A stretch of DNA of 64,000 nt from Aquimarina longa SW024 (GCF_001401755.1 NZ_KQ474100.1:64884-128883), one strand, 5' to 3'. Positions 43,978 to 53,959 are shown, counted from the stretch's first letter. Notes: generated from the sequence alone by a model not told the origin. Made by a program: numbers and translations.

Positions 43978-44380
43978 GTTTTGGTAAACTAGAGATAAAG
44001 AACTTGGAAGACTTTTTCTATTAATTAAAATATGTGTAATGTTTTAATATAACTAACTATTACATCTATAATATCTCTTGTATGTTATTGATAATAAAGA
44101 GATCAATTCTCATCAATTTATTATTATAAGTTGGTATGTCATTCTTGCCTACGCAGAAATGACAATCTTACGCTAGAAAAAGAATTCCATTCTTTTATTT
44201 AAAACTATGGATTTTAAATCCATAATGGTTTATTAAATTCTAGTATTTTAGAATTAAAATATACAATAAATCATAGTAACAGATTTTATCTAAAATAAAG
44301 AAATAGGGAATATTTAAAATTAACTGTTATTATATTAATTATGTAAAGTGTTTAACTTTTAAAATAATATAAAAACAGTT
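43978..44380. other. 403-base intergenic region with a REP-like palindrome
   Basis: AT-rich, no coding frame. It contains the palindrome at 44137-44164 and further short self-complementary stretches (around 44205-44260, ATTTTAAATCCATAATGG). No clear promoter was found for the 44381 gene. Confidence 0.5.
44137..44164. repeat. REP-like palindrome
   Basis: TGTCATTCTTGC and GCAGAAATGACA flank a four-base centre. Arms match at 10 of 12 positions. This GTCATT...GCAG.AATGAC form is the common layout of short palindromic repetitive elements; only one good copy is in this window. Confidence 0.55.
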
Positions 44381-45004
44381 ATGTCTATAAACATCATGAA
44401 ATTAATTTTTGTTTCTTTATTTATTACTAGTATTACAGCATCATGTAGTAATGACGATGATAATAAGCCTCAGCAAAAACAGTTTGGAATTTTTAAAATA
44501 TTAGATGATAAGGGGACTGTAGAAATGAATGGCGTTATTAATGACTCTTCTTTGAAGAATTTTAATGCATTATTAATCTCTTTTAAAAATATAAAACAAA
44601 TAAACATCAGACAATGTGATGGATCTAATAACGATGATATTAATTTAAAATTATCCTCTAAAGTTAATAAACTAGGGATAAATATTCATTTGTTAGATAA
44701 TGGATTAATAGCTTCTGGTGGAGTTGATTTTTTTATCGCAGGCAAAAAAAGGACAAAAGGTAAAAATACCAAAATAGGAGTGCATTCGTGGAGCGAAGAA
44801 GAAGGGAAAGATAAAAAACAAGCAACAGATTACCCTAAAGGACACGTAAAACATCTACCATATATAAAGTATTATGTTTCTGTAGGGTTTACACAAAAAC
44901 AAGCCGAAGATTTTTATTATTTTACAATAAATGCTGCTTCCGCTAGTAAAATACATTTTATGACAGATGCAGAAATAAAGAAATATGGATTGTTAACTAA
45001 TTGA
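44381..45004 (+). CDS. Lipoprotein with possible ClpP/crotonase-like fold
   Basis: 207 residues. Met6 (base 44396) is the more natural start of the lipoprotein signal; the lipobox is ITASC. The body resembles ClpP-class periplasmic proteins (COG3904-like): an NALLISFKNIKQINIRQCDG strand, NGLIASGGVDFFIAGKKRTK with a candidate serine nucleophile, and TKIGVHSWSEEEG with a candidate His. The C-terminus (KIHFMTDAEIKKYGLLTN) matches the way such proteins end. The fold assignment is by pattern only; the catalytic triad is unproven. Confidence 0.6.
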   Translation: MSINIMKLIFVSLFITSITASCSNDDDNKPQQKQFGIFKILDDKGTVEMNGVINDSSLKNFNALLISFKNIKQINIRQCDGSNNDDINLKLSSKVNKLGINIHLLDNGLIASGGVDFFIAGKKRTKGKNTKIGVHSWSEEEGKDKKQATDYPKGHVKHLPYIKYYVSVGFTQKQAEDFYYFTINAASASKIHFMTDAEIKKYGLLTN

Positions 45005-45102
45005 TACTCTTCCTAAGAGTACATATAAATATTGAAGATTTTATTTTTATCCTTTTCAATATTTTTTTTATAATTTTTTATTATTAAAAAATACACAAAT
45101 GC

Positions 45103-45729
45103 TTACTTGGTTTTCTGTTCTAGAATTTTTAGATTCAATTCGTTAATCGCATTTTTTAACTGTTTTAAAGAAATTTTTTGTCCTTCGAGAGTAATTATAA
45201 AACGATTAGATATCAAAAGTTCTAAAATAGAACTTTCAATATCATTATTAATTTTAATTTCTTCTATAGCTTTGTAACCATTGATTGTAATAGATTTTCT
45301 ATATCCGTGATTATTCTGTTCCTCAAAACCTTTTATAAAACCTAAACGGGCAAGTGTTACCATTACACTTCCTGTTTCTCCAGCACCATCTATAATAGAG
45401 AATGATAGTACAATATTATCCTGACTTACATATTTAGCGTCTGCTATTGTCATATCAGGCATAAACTCATTACCTATAGAGAACTCTTTTCTCGAATAAC
45501 CGATTAATTTTTTTGGGATGAATGTTTTCAATTCCTCAGTAGTGATAGGAGTAGATTCTTTTAATTTTTTACTTTCTCTTTCAATTTTTTCAGCTTCATT
45601 AGCTATTGTATTTAGATCAGATACATCTTCAGTTATATCAAATACTCCAAATTCTTCTTTGTTATTTTTATCTTTTCCACAAGAAATCAACGTTAATATT
45701 AATAGTAATAAAAATATTTCTTTCATCAA
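45103..45729 (-). CDS. Lipoprotein of unknown function
   Basis: 208 residues. Lipobox ILTLISC (Cys near 17). An acidic linker (EEFGVFDITEDVSDLNTIAN, then a coiled-coil-like EAEKIERESKKLKE) leads to a compact domain: FIPKKLIGYSRKEFSIGNEF, YVSQDNIVLSFSIIDGAGET, and an amphipathic end. The pattern (KL.GY.R...S..N....M..A.A.Y) is one I associate with a secreted bacterial domain involved in no known reaction. Convergent with the preceding lipoprotein gene. Confidence 0.7.
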   Translation of the reverse strand: MMKEIFLLLLILTLISCGKDKNNKEEFGVFDITEDVSDLNTIANEAEKIERESKKLKESTPITTEELKTFIPKKLIGYSRKEFSIGNEFMPDMTIADAKYVSQDNIVLSFSIIDGAGETGSVMVTLARLGFIKGFEEQNNHGYRKSITINGYKAIEEIKINNDIESSILELLISNRFIITLEGQKISLKQLKNAINELNLKILEQKTK

Positions 45730-45868
45730 TTTATGATTTAATAGCTTTTATACCAATCATGAGAGAGGTTTGATGTAAATTAAAATACTATTAAAACTGT
45801 AGAATAATTGCTGAAGTGAGAATTAGCCTTGGTATTTTTAGAAAGTAAATGTCAAAAATTAGAATTTT

Positions 45869-46618
45869 TTAGTTAAGCTTATTGATATATTCAATTAATA
45901 GACGCTTTCTACTTTGTGCTACAGGAATAGTATGAATTTCATTTAGAATGATTACTTCTTCTCGCTTATTAAATGAAGAGATATGTATTAAGTTAATTAA
46001 AAAACTTTGATGAACCCTGAAAAAATTATATGTTGTTAATTGTTCATCAAAAGATTTTAGAGGTTTAGACACCAGTATTTCTTTTCCACTATATAAAAGA
46101 AAAGTAGTGTAATTATTATCTGATTTTGCATAAAGAATATCTTCTGTTTTTACAATATGTATTGCATCAGCATTTTTGAGTATAATTTTTTTTGGTTCGT
46201 TTTTATCAGAAAGATTATGTAGTAAAGTGTGTATTTGTTGTTGTTGATTTTGTTTATGAATATTTTCGGATACTTTTTTTAGAGCCAAAATCATTTCTTT
46301 TTCTTCATATGGTTTTAATAAATAATCTAATGCGCTAAATTTAAAGGCATCAATTGCATATTTTGCATACGAGGTAGTAAAGATAATTTTGAAATTAATT
46401 TCATCAAATAAAGTTAAAAAATCAAAAGCTGTACCATCGGTGAGAAAAATATCTAGAATAATAAAGTCTGGTTGTAGTTTTTTTATCAGAGTGTAGGCTT
46501 CATTGATCTTATCGGAATTCCCTAAAATACGTATTTCGCCATAGTTTTGTATGATAGATGATACATATTCTAATGCTTGTGGGTCATCTTCTACAATAAA
46601 GCAAGATATTTTGTTCAT
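45869..46618 (-). CDS. LytTR-family response regulator
   Basis: 249 residues. REC domain (1-115) with the phospho-acceptor in PDFIILDIFLTDGTAF, the T in FTTSYAKYAIDAF and the K in DYLLKPYEE. A LytTR DNA-binding domain follows (150-249; IHIVKTEDILYAKSDNNYTT, FFRVHQSFLINLIHI). It follows the sensor kinase gene by 25 bases. The usual role is control of a few nearby or envelope genes. Confidence 0.93.
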   Translation of the reverse strand: MNKISCFIVEDDPQALEYVSSIIQNYGEIRILGNSDKINEAYTLIKKLQPDFIILDIFLTDGTAFDFLTLFDEINFKIIFTTSYAKYAIDAFKFSALDYLLKPYEEKEMILALKKVSENIHKQNQQQQIHTLLHNLSDKNEPKKIILKNADAIHIVKTEDILYAKSDNNYTTFLLYSGKEILVSKPLKSFDEQLTTYNFFRVHQSFLINLIHISSFNKREEVIILNEIHTIPVAQSRKRLLIEYINKLN

Positions 46619-46643
46619 AAGGTAAAGGTACTGTACTTTTTAC

Positions 46644-48488
46644 TTAGTTTACTGTTGTGAATTTTAAGGATACTTTTGTTCCTTTAGGAGATGATTGAAT
46701 ATCAATAATTCCTTTAAAATTACCAGAAGTTCTATTTAGATTTTTTAATTGCTCTTTTATGATATTCATGCTCATTGATTTATGTAATCGTTTAGAATCC
46801 TCTTTAGGAGCATCATACCCTTTTCCATTGTCAATTATAGAAATATATAAATCATTATTGTTTTTATAATACTTTACGGCAATCACCCCATTAGAGTTAT
46901 TTTTTAGTCCATGTAGTATTGCATTTTCTACAAAAGGTTGTGTAATTAAGGTAGGGAGCATATCAAAATCTTCATCCACAGTATCTTCTACAGTTACGGT
47001 ATATGAAAAAGAATTATTGTTATTGAGCTGTTGTAAATTAAGATATGATTCTAATGCTAAACGATCCTCTGATACACTGCTAAAATTATCATCAGATTTT
47101 TCTAAAATAAATCGAATTAATTTTGAATAACTAGTGAGATATGAACTCGATTTTTCTTTATCATTTTGATAAATAAAGTTTTGAATACTTTGTAATGCAT
47201 TAAATAAAAAATGAGGGTTAAGTTGGGTTTTTCGTAATTTTTGTTGAAGTAATAGGGTGTTTAACTGCTGTTTAGTTTTATAATTTTTAAATCCAAAATA
47301 CCCTAGAATTAAGAATAGAATTACAAAAACAGCTAAGACAACTAATAGATAGTTTTGTTGTTGTATAGTAAATGCTTGTAATTCATTTTTAGTATCTAAG
47401 ATATTAATTTGCTGTTGTTTTTTTTCGGACTCAAATTTTTCTGTTAATTCTGCTACTTTTTCCTTTTGTTGCGCACTGGTAATAGAATCTTTTATTTGAT
47501 CTTTCAAGTTCGCATAATGTACTGCGGATTTATAATTTTTCAACCCAGAATAGGCATCTTTTAGATTGTTATATATAATAGGTTTTGCCGTGGGTTGTGC
47601 ATTGTGTAAAGCGCTATCTAAGTATACAATTGCTTTTTTATATTCTTCTTTTTTTAAATAAGAATATCCTACGTTGTTGTACGTAAAATATAAGTTTTGA
47701 ATTCTTTTTAATTCTTTTTTTATCGCAATAGCTTTTTTTCCATATTCAATAGCGTAATCATAATTATCACCTGTATCAGAATAATATTTAGATTGATTGG
47801 TATAAATTATAGAGAGTGCATTTTTAGAATTATATTTTTCTGCTAATTTTTCTGCTTTTGATATGCTACTAATATATTTTTTGAATAGTTTTTGCTCGTG
47901 ATAAATAATAGAAAGATTTACTAGAATTTTTAATCGAGCTGCTTTATTAGAATCACTACTAATCGAAAGAGCTCTTTCTAAGTATTTTTCTGCATTAGCG
48001 AAGTTTTTTAATGAGGCATTAATCGTTGCAATATTACTATAGGTATCTACTAATTGTGTAGATTCTTTTACTTGCTCAAGAATTTTTGAAGCTTTAATAT
48101 AAATGCCTAATGCTTTTTTAAAATTTTGTTTGTAGTATTGAATAGTTCCTATATTATGCCAAGTTTGCCCTTCAATATGCTTGGGTAATTTTTTTGTTAA
48201 ATTATATTGAAGTAATGAATCAGCTTCAGAAAACTTTTTTTTATAAATTAGGACACTGCTTTTCTGTAAATTTGATTTTGAGATGAGTGTATCATTGATG
48301 ATTAGTTTGGATAATTGTATAGCTTTATCTGAATAAAATAAAGAGCTGTCCAAGTTTTTATGGATCAACTCTTTGGATTTTTTTAGATTTTGCTGTATTT
48401 CCAGAACTTTATTAGTATCATTTTGCGAATGTATTGTATATATATTGCAGACTGTTATAAATAAAGTTATGATATATATTATTTTCAT
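46644..48488 (-). CDS. LytS-like sensor histidine kinase with TPR sensor region
   Basis: 614 residues. Signal peptide or first helix (1-20), about ten tetratricopeptide-type helical repeats in the periplasm (e.g. EGQTWHNIGTIQYYKQNFKK, IYNNLKDAYSGLKNYKSA), a coiled coil, one membrane helix (YLLVVLAVFVILFLILGYFG), then the His_kinase domain: LNPHFLFNALQSIQ (phospho-His), NAILHGLKN and SIIDNGKGYD. It pairs with the response regulator downstream. Only two bases separate it from the carboxyltransferase gene before it, so all three are probably one transcript. Confidence 0.92.
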   Translation of the reverse strand: MKIIYIITLFITVCNIYTIHSQNDTNKVLEIQQNLKKSKELIHKNLDSSLFYSDKAIQLSKLIINDTLISKSNLQKSSVLIYKKKFSEADSLLQYNLTKKLPKHIEGQTWHNIGTIQYYKQNFKKALGIYIKASKILEQVKESTQLVDTYSNIATINASLKNFANAEKYLERALSISSDSNKAARLKILVNLSIIYHEQKLFKKYISSISKAEKLAEKYNSKNALSIIYTNQSKYYSDTGDNYDYAIEYGKKAIAIKKELKRIQNLYFTYNNVGYSYLKKEEYKKAIVYLDSALHNAQPTAKPIIYNNLKDAYSGLKNYKSAVHYANLKDQIKDSITSAQQKEKVAELTEKFESEKKQQQINILDTKNELQAFTIQQQNYLLVVLAVFVILFLILGYFGFKNYKTKQQLNTLLLQQKLRKTQLNPHFLFNALQSIQNFIYQNDKEKSSSYLTSYSKLIRFILEKSDDNFSSVSEDRLALESYLNLQQLNNNNSFSYTVTVEDTVDEDFDMLPTLITQPFVENAILHGLKNNSNGVIAVKYYKNNNDLYISIIDNGKGYDAPKEDSKRLHKSMSMNIIKEQLKNLNRTSGNFKGIIDIQSSPKGTKVSLKFTTVN

Positions 48489-48490
48489 TT

Positions 48491-50119
48491 TTATACTTGT
48501 ACTACTCCTAAATTAAATTTCTTTTCGATAGGTGCATGATCAGCAGCTTCAATCCCCATTGATATCCATTTTCTGGTATCTAATGGATCGATGATAGCAT
48601 CTGTCCATATTCTTGCAGCAGCATAATATGGTGATGTTTGCTTATCATATCGAGCTTTAATCTTGTTAAATAATTCTTTTTCGTCTTCTTCGGATAATTG
48701 TTCTCCTTTCTTTTTTAGAGAAGCAGTTTCAATTTGTAATAATACTTTAGCGGCTTGTGCCCCTCCCATTACAGCAAGTTCTGCACTTGGCCATGCAGCT
48801 ATTAATCTAGGATCATATGCTTTACCACACATTGCATAATTACCAGCACCATAAGAATTACCAATAACGATAGTAAATTTGGGGACAATACTATTACTTA
48901 CTGCATTTACCATTTTGGCACCATCTTTAATAATTCCACCGTGCTCGCTTTTACTACCTACCATAAAACCTGTTACATCTTGTAAAAATACTAACGGTAT
49001 TTTCTTTTGATTGCAATTCGCAATAAAACGTGTGGCTTTATCTGCGGAATCAGAATAAATGACACCTCCAAATTGCATTTCTCCTTTCTTTGTTTTTACA
49101 ATTTTTCGTTGATTTGCTACAATCCCCACAGCCCATCCATCGATACGTGCATATCCAGTAAGTATTGTTTGCCCATATCCTGCTTTATATTCTTCAAAAT
49201 CAGAATCATCAACTAATCGTTTGATGATTTCCATCATATCATATTGCTCGTTTCGAGCTTTTGGTAAAATGCCATAAATATCCTCAGGCTTATCTTTTGG
49301 GGTAGTAGGTTTTATACGATTAAAACCAGCTTTGTCAAAATCACCAATCTTTGATACAATGTTTTTAATTGTATCAAGAGCATTTGCATCATCTTTAGCT
49401 TTATAATCAGTTACTCCAGAAACTTCGCAGTGTGTAGTAGCTCCTCCCAGAGTTTCATTATCAATACTCTCTCCAATAGCTGCTTTAACTAAATAGCTTC
49501 CTGCAAGAAATATACTACCAGTTTTATCTACAATAAGAGCCTCATCACTCATAATAGGTAAATAAGCGCCTCCAGCAACACAACTACCCATAACTGCAGA
49601 GATTTGGGTAATTCCCATACTGCTCATTACAGCATTGTTACGAAATATTCTTCCAAAATGTTCTTTATCTGGGAAAATTTCATCTTGCATTGGTAAGTAT
49701 ACTCCAGCACTATCAACTAGATAAATTATAGGTAATTTATTTTCTATAGATAATTCTTGAGCTCTTAAATTTTTCTTTCCGGTTATGGGAAACCAAGCTC
49801 CAGCTTTTACTGTAGCATCATTGGCAACAACGATACATTGTTTTCCGCTAACATACCCAATTTTGACTACTACACCTCCGCTAGGGCATCCTCCATGTTC
49901 TTCATACATTCCTTCTCCTGCAAAAGCCCCAATCTCGATAGATTTAGAATCATCATCGAGTAAGTATTCAATTCTCTCTCGAGCAGTCATTTTACCTTTA
50001 GCATGAAGTTTTTCGATACGCTTCTCGCCACCTCCTAGTTTTACCTTGGTTAACCTTTGTCGTAATGCTGATACTAAAAGCTTGTTATGATCTTCGTTCT
50101 TATTGAAGTTTATATCCAT
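48491..50119 (-). CDS. Acyl-CoA carboxylase carboxyltransferase (beta) subunit
   Basis: About 542 residues from ATG at 50117-50119 (MDINFNKNEDHNKLL); an upstream in-frame extension is implausible. The two crotonase-fold halves are clear: MTARERIEYLLDD, GECGGCPSGG-like HGGCPSGGVVVKIGYVSGK, DSAGVYLPMQDEIFPD, SCVAGGAYLPIMSDE, and later IGNSYGAGNYAMCGKAYDPR. FAGEGMYEEHGG with FPDKEHFGRIF is the pattern of methylcrotonyl-CoA-type enzymes of leucine breakdown; propionyl-CoA is the alternative. The biotin subunit is not in the window. It is followed two bases later by a sensor kinase gene. Confidence 0.88.
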   Translation of the reverse strand: MDINFNKNEDHNKLLVSALRQRLTKVKLGGGEKRIEKLHAKGKMTARERIEYLLDDDSKSIEIGAFAGEGMYEEHGGCPSGGVVVKIGYVSGKQCIVVANDATVKAGAWFPITGKKNLRAQELSIENKLPIIYLVDSAGVYLPMQDEIFPDKEHFGRIFRNNAVMSSMGITQISAVMGSCVAGGAYLPIMSDEALIVDKTGSIFLAGSYLVKAAIGESIDNETLGGATTHCEVSGVTDYKAKDDANALDTIKNIVSKIGDFDKAGFNRIKPTTPKDKPEDIYGILPKARNEQYDMMEIIKRLVDDSDFEEYKAGYGQTILTGYARIDGWAVGIVANQRKIVKTKKGEMQFGGVIYSDSADKATRFIANCNQKKIPLVFLQDVTGFMVGSKSEHGGIIKDGAKMVNAVSNSIVPKFTIVIGNSYGAGNYAMCGKAYDPRLIAAWPSAELAVMGGAQAAKVLLQIETASLKKKGEQLSEEDEKELFNKIKARYDKQTSPYYAAARIWTDAIIDPLDTRKWISMGIEAADHAPIEKKFNLGVVQV

Positions 50120-50352
50120 TTGTGTGTATTGTTTGCACGAAAATACAAAAAACACTGAATTTATATAAGTAATACTCTTAATTTAAAAACAGGAATTCTT
50201 ATAGCTGAATTATGTTATTTTTATGTCATTTAACATTTTGATTTTTAGGAATTTAGTAACTTTTTTTTGGTAGGTAATTAACAGTGGTATAACACAGTTA
50301 GAGTTATTTTGATAGTAAATAGAATTACACAAATAACCTAATAATTAAACCT

Positions 50353-51768
50353 ATGAGACGTTCAAGTATTAATTTTGCTACTATTCTTTTTAGTATCTCT
50401 TTGACTATTACGGGGTGTAATACAAGTGATGATTCTATGTATCAACGTATTGATTCTTATTTAGTTATTGAAGGAGAATTAAATGTAGAAACTAACCATT
50501 ATGATAATCAAGGACCACACGATCATTCTAAAAGTAGAAGAAGTGGTTTTACAGAAGTTTTTGAGTCTGCTTCTAAGCGAAGTTATTCAGCAGAGAGTGT
50601 AACGTTATCTCATTCTGGTGTTTGGTATTTAGATAATGCGCTACTAGGAACACTATCTAATGATAGAAAATATGGATCAAAATCTGTTCGTATACGAAAA
50701 AATGGGTATATTAAAATGTCATTTGATCTAGATAATGGAGTAAAGACAGTACGAATTCGTCATGCAAAATACGGTAATGATAGAGCTTCTTCTTGGCGTT
50801 TGGTAGCATCTTATGATAAAGGTTCTTCTTGGACTTATGTAGGTAATACGGTTACAACAAGTTCTACTAGATTACATACAGTAACGTTTAATGTTAATGA
50901 ATCCAATACAGTTAGATATGGGATTCAAAAAATTACAGGAGGTTCTAATAGGGTTAACATAGATAATATAGAAATTATTACAGGGGATACAGATGGAGGA
51001 AATAATGGAGGAGAGGCATCTAAAGATAGTAATTTAACCTTTGGTAATCCATCAAACGCAAATTCTTCTTCTATGAATTACTTTTTATCAAAGCCTGATT
51101 TTACATTGTCATATAATGCTACTAAAGGGATTGCAAATTGGGTGAGTTGGCATCTAAGTAGTGCTTGGACAGGGAGTACTCCCAGGTGTAATTGTTTTAA
51201 GGAAGATCGGTCATTACCGAGTCATTTTTTTAGAGCTACTAAAAATGATTATAGAGGGTCAGGATTTGATAGAGGTCATTTATGTCCATCAGCAGACAGA
51301 AATGGAAATTCAGAATCTAATGCGAATACATATTACATGACTAATATAGCGCCACAAGCTCCTAATAACAATAGAAGAACATGGGTTAGTTTCGAAAAAT
51401 ATTTGAGATCACTAACTTTAGAGGGTAATGAAATTCATATAGTTTCGGGAGTTGTAGGAAAAGGAGGAACAGGAAGTAAAGGATATAGAACTACGATTAG
51501 TGATGGAGCGATTACTGTTCCTGATTCTTTTTGGAAAGTAGCCTTGGTATTACCTAATGGAGCTAATGATATTGGTAGAGTTACTACTTCTACTAGGGTT
51601 ATTGCTGTAAAAATTCCTAATAATCAAAAAGTTAATAGTGATTGGAAGCAGTATAGAACAACCGTAAATACTATCGAAAAACTGACAGGATATGATCTTT
51701 TTGAAAATATACCTAACGCTATTGAGTCAGTGTTAGAATCAAGAATAGATAACACATTTTTTAATTAG
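50353..51768 (+). CDS. DNA/RNA non-specific endonuclease lipoprotein (NucA type) with extra N-terminal domain
   Basis: 471 residues. Lipobox SLTITGC (Cys near 22). Residues about 65-215 form a beta-sandwich-like lead (GVWYLDNALLGTLSNDRKYG, KSVRIRKNGYIKMSF, VRIRHAKYGNDRASSWRL) similar to concanavalin-type modules found before nucleases in Bacteroidota. A linker GGNNGG follows. The nuclease core has DRGHLCPSADRNG (catalytic His), NTYYMTNIAPQAP with the metal Asn, and WKVALVLPNG. It should degrade extracellular DNA and RNA at the cell surface, a nutrient or defence role. Confidence 0.9.
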   Translation: MRRSSINFATILFSISLTITGCNTSDDSMYQRIDSYLVIEGELNVETNHYDNQGPHDHSKSRRSGFTEVFESASKRSYSAESVTLSHSGVWYLDNALLGTLSNDRKYGSKSVRIRKNGYIKMSFDLDNGVKTVRIRHAKYGNDRASSWRLVASYDKGSSWTYVGNTVTTSSTRLHTVTFNVNESNTVRYGIQKITGGSNRVNIDNIEIITGDTDGGNNGGEASKDSNLTFGNPSNANSSSMNYFLSKPDFTLSYNATKGIANWVSWHLSSAWTGSTPRCNCFKEDRSLPSHFFRATKNDYRGSGFDRGHLCPSADRNGNSESNANTYYMTNIAPQAPNNNRRTWVSFEKYLRSLTLEGNEIHIVSGVVGKGGTGSKGYRTTISDGAITVPDSFWKVALVLPNGANDIGRVTTSTRVIAVKIPNNQKVNSDWKQYRTTVNTIEKLTGYDLFENIPNAIESVLESRIDNTFFN

Positions 51769-51797
51769 TAATAGACTCCATTTATAATGATACTTAT

Positions 51798-51833
51798 AAA
51801 ACGGAGACTCAATGATGAGTCCTCTGTTTTTAT
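51798..51833 (+). terminator. Intrinsic terminator after the endonuclease gene
   Basis: AAAACGGAGACTCA pairs with TGAGTCCTCTGTTTT (one bulge), followed by T residues. Confidence 0.7.
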
Positions 51834-51993
51834 TTAAAAATTCATTTATAATTTGTTATAATATAAGTGATCTTCTGTTTTTACATTTTAACATCTCTAT
51901 AAAAACCTGTTTTTTGACGATAAAATACCGATATTTGCATTCACTTATTTGTAAAAATGTCAGTGAAATTGTACTAAACTAAAAAAATAATTT

Positions 51994-52176
51994 ATGGGAA
52001 TGAATAAAAACACAGTGTTGGCTTGGGCAACTTTTATAATGGTCTTAGTCGGGTTAGCACTTATTGCATTAGGAGCTTTTAGATATAGAGATGTATCAGG
52101 ATATGGTTTTGCAGCTGTTGGTATTGGCTTTTTTGCAATAGCTTGGGTTTTTAATGCTTTAAAAGGAAGAGTTTAA
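51994..52176 (+). CDS. CAL67264-type small membrane protein
   Basis: 60 residues with two hydrophobic helices (VLAWATFIMVLVGLALIALG and YGFAAVGIGFFAIAWVF) and a central FRYRDVSGYG. This is one of the most conserved tiny membrane proteins of Flavobacteriia. Its role is unknown. It precedes ettA by 48 bases in the same direction, a pairing that may be kept across the group. Confidence 0.8.
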   Translation: MGMNKNTVLAWATFIMVLVGLALIALGAFRYRDVSGYGFAAVGIGFFAIAWVFNALKGRV

Positions 52177-52224
52177 CTCTTAATAAGATATAATCATCTA
52201 ATAAAATAACAATTTAAAAGGCTT

Positions 52225-53916
52225 ATGTCAGACGATAAAAAGGTAATTTTCTCAATGTCAGGGTTGAGTAAAACGTATAAAAGTGCAAATACTCCTGTTC
52301 TTAAAAATATATATCTAAGTTTTTTTTATGGAGCTAAAATAGGAATTTTAGGACTTAATGGATCTGGTAAATCTACATTACTTAAGATTATAGCAGGGAT
52401 AGATAAAAATTATCAAGGAGATGTAGTGTTTGCTCCAGGATATACAGTTGGTATGTTAGAACAAGAACCAAAACTGGATCCTGAAAAAACAGTGCTAGAA
52501 GTTGTAAAAGAAGGTGTAGCAGAAACGGTAGCTGTTTTAGACGAATATAATAAAATCAATGATATGTTTGGTTTGCCAGAAGTGTATGAGAATCCAGACA
52601 AGATGCAGGAGCTTATGGATAAGCAAGCGAATCTACAAGATCAGATTGATGCTAGTAATGCATGGGAATTAGATACTAAATTAGAAATTGCAATGGATGC
52701 TCTTCGTACTCCAGATTCTGATAAGAAAATAGGTGTTTTATCAGGAGGAGAAAGAAGAAGAGTAGCACTGTGCCGTCTTCTATTACAGGAACCAGATGTA
52801 TTATTATTAGACGAGCCGACTAACCATTTAGATGCAGAATCAGTACATTGGTTAGAGCACCATTTACAGCAGTATAAAGGTACTGTTATTGCCGTAACAC
52901 ACGATAGGTACTTTTTAGACAATGCAGCAGGTTGGATATTAGAACTTGATAGAGGAGAAGGAATACCTTGGAAAGGAAATTACTCTTCTTGGTTGGATCA
53001 AAAATCTAAGAAACTAGCACAAGAACAAAAACAAGCTTCTAAACGTCAAAAAACCTTAGAACGGGAGTTAGAATGGGTTCGTATGGCTCCTAAAGGACGT
53101 CAGGCAAAACAAAAAGCACGTTTAAGTAACTACGATAAATTACTAAATCAGGATCAAAAACAAGTTGATGAAAAATTAGAAATATATATTCCTAATGGTC
53201 CTAGATTAGGAACTAATGTGATTGAAGCTAGTGGAGTAAGTAAAGCTTTTGATGATAAATTACTATATGAGGATTTAAATTTTAATCTTCCTCAGGCAGG
53301 TATTGTAGGCATTATTGGTCCTAACGGAGCAGGTAAAACTACTATATTTAAAATGATAATGGGAGAAGAACAACCAGACAAAGGTAGTTTTAGTGTAGGA
53401 GATACCGCTAAGATTGCTTATGTAGATCAAACCCATAGTAATATAGATCCAGATAAGACAATTTGGCAAAACTTTAGTGATGAGCAAGAGTTAGTACTAA
53501 TGGGAGGTAAACAAGTAAATTCCAGAGCATACTTAAGTCGTTTTAACTTTAGCGGAAGCGAACAAAACAAAAAAGTATCTGCTCTTTCTGGAGGAGAACG
53601 TAACCGATTACATCTTGCAATGACTCTAAAAGAAGAAGGAAATGTGTTACTACTAGATGAGCCTACTAATGATCTAGATGTAAATACACTACGAGCATTA
53701 GAAGAAGGATTGGAAAATTTTGCAGGATGTGCTGTAGTAATTTCTCACGATCGTTGGTTCCTTGATAGAATATGTACACATATATTAGCTTTTGAAGGAG
53801 ATTCTCAAGTATATTTCTTTGAAGGTAGTTTCTCTGATTATGAAGAGAATAAAAAGAAACGCTTAGGTGGTGATTTAATGCCAAAACGTATTAAATATAA
53901 AAAGTTGGTAAGATGA
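52225..53916 (+). CDS. ettA: Energy-dependent translational throttle EttA (ABC-F ATPase)
   Basis: 563 residues. Two ABC cassettes: Walker A GLNGSGKST and GPNGAGKTT, signature LSGGERRRVALCRLLL and LSGGERNRLHLAM, Walker B VLLLDEPTNHLD and VLLLDEPTNDLD. Between them is the P-site tRNA interaction motif (arm), with basic EWVRMAPKGRQAKQKARLS. Length and linker match EttA rather than Uup. It gates the first elongation cycle on ribosomes according to ADP/ATP. Transcribed with the small membrane protein before it. Confidence 0.96.
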   Translation: MSDDKKVIFSMSGLSKTYKSANTPVLKNIYLSFFYGAKIGILGLNGSGKSTLLKIIAGIDKNYQGDVVFAPGYTVGMLEQEPKLDPEKTVLEVVKEGVAETVAVLDEYNKINDMFGLPEVYENPDKMQELMDKQANLQDQIDASNAWELDTKLEIAMDALRTPDSDKKIGVLSGGERRRVALCRLLLQEPDVLLLDEPTNHLDAESVHWLEHHLQQYKGTVIAVTHDRYFLDNAAGWILELDRGEGIPWKGNYSSWLDQKSKKLAQEQKQASKRQKTLERELEWVRMAPKGRQAKQKARLSNYDKLLNQDQKQVDEKLEIYIPNGPRLGTNVIEASGVSKAFDDKLLYEDLNFNLPQAGIVGIIGPNGAGKTTIFKMIMGEEQPDKGSFSVGDTAKIAYVDQTHSNIDPDKTIWQNFSDEQELVLMGGKQVNSRAYLSRFNFSGSEQNKKVSALSGGERNRLHLAMTLKEEGNVLLLDEPTNDLDVNTLRALEEGLENFAGCAVVISHDRWFLDRICTHILAFEGDSQVYFFEGSFSDYEENKKKRLGGDLMPKRIKYKKLVR

Positions 53917-53959
53917 TTTTGATTAGATAGATAATTTAGTGCGATTTGTTAAATAAATA

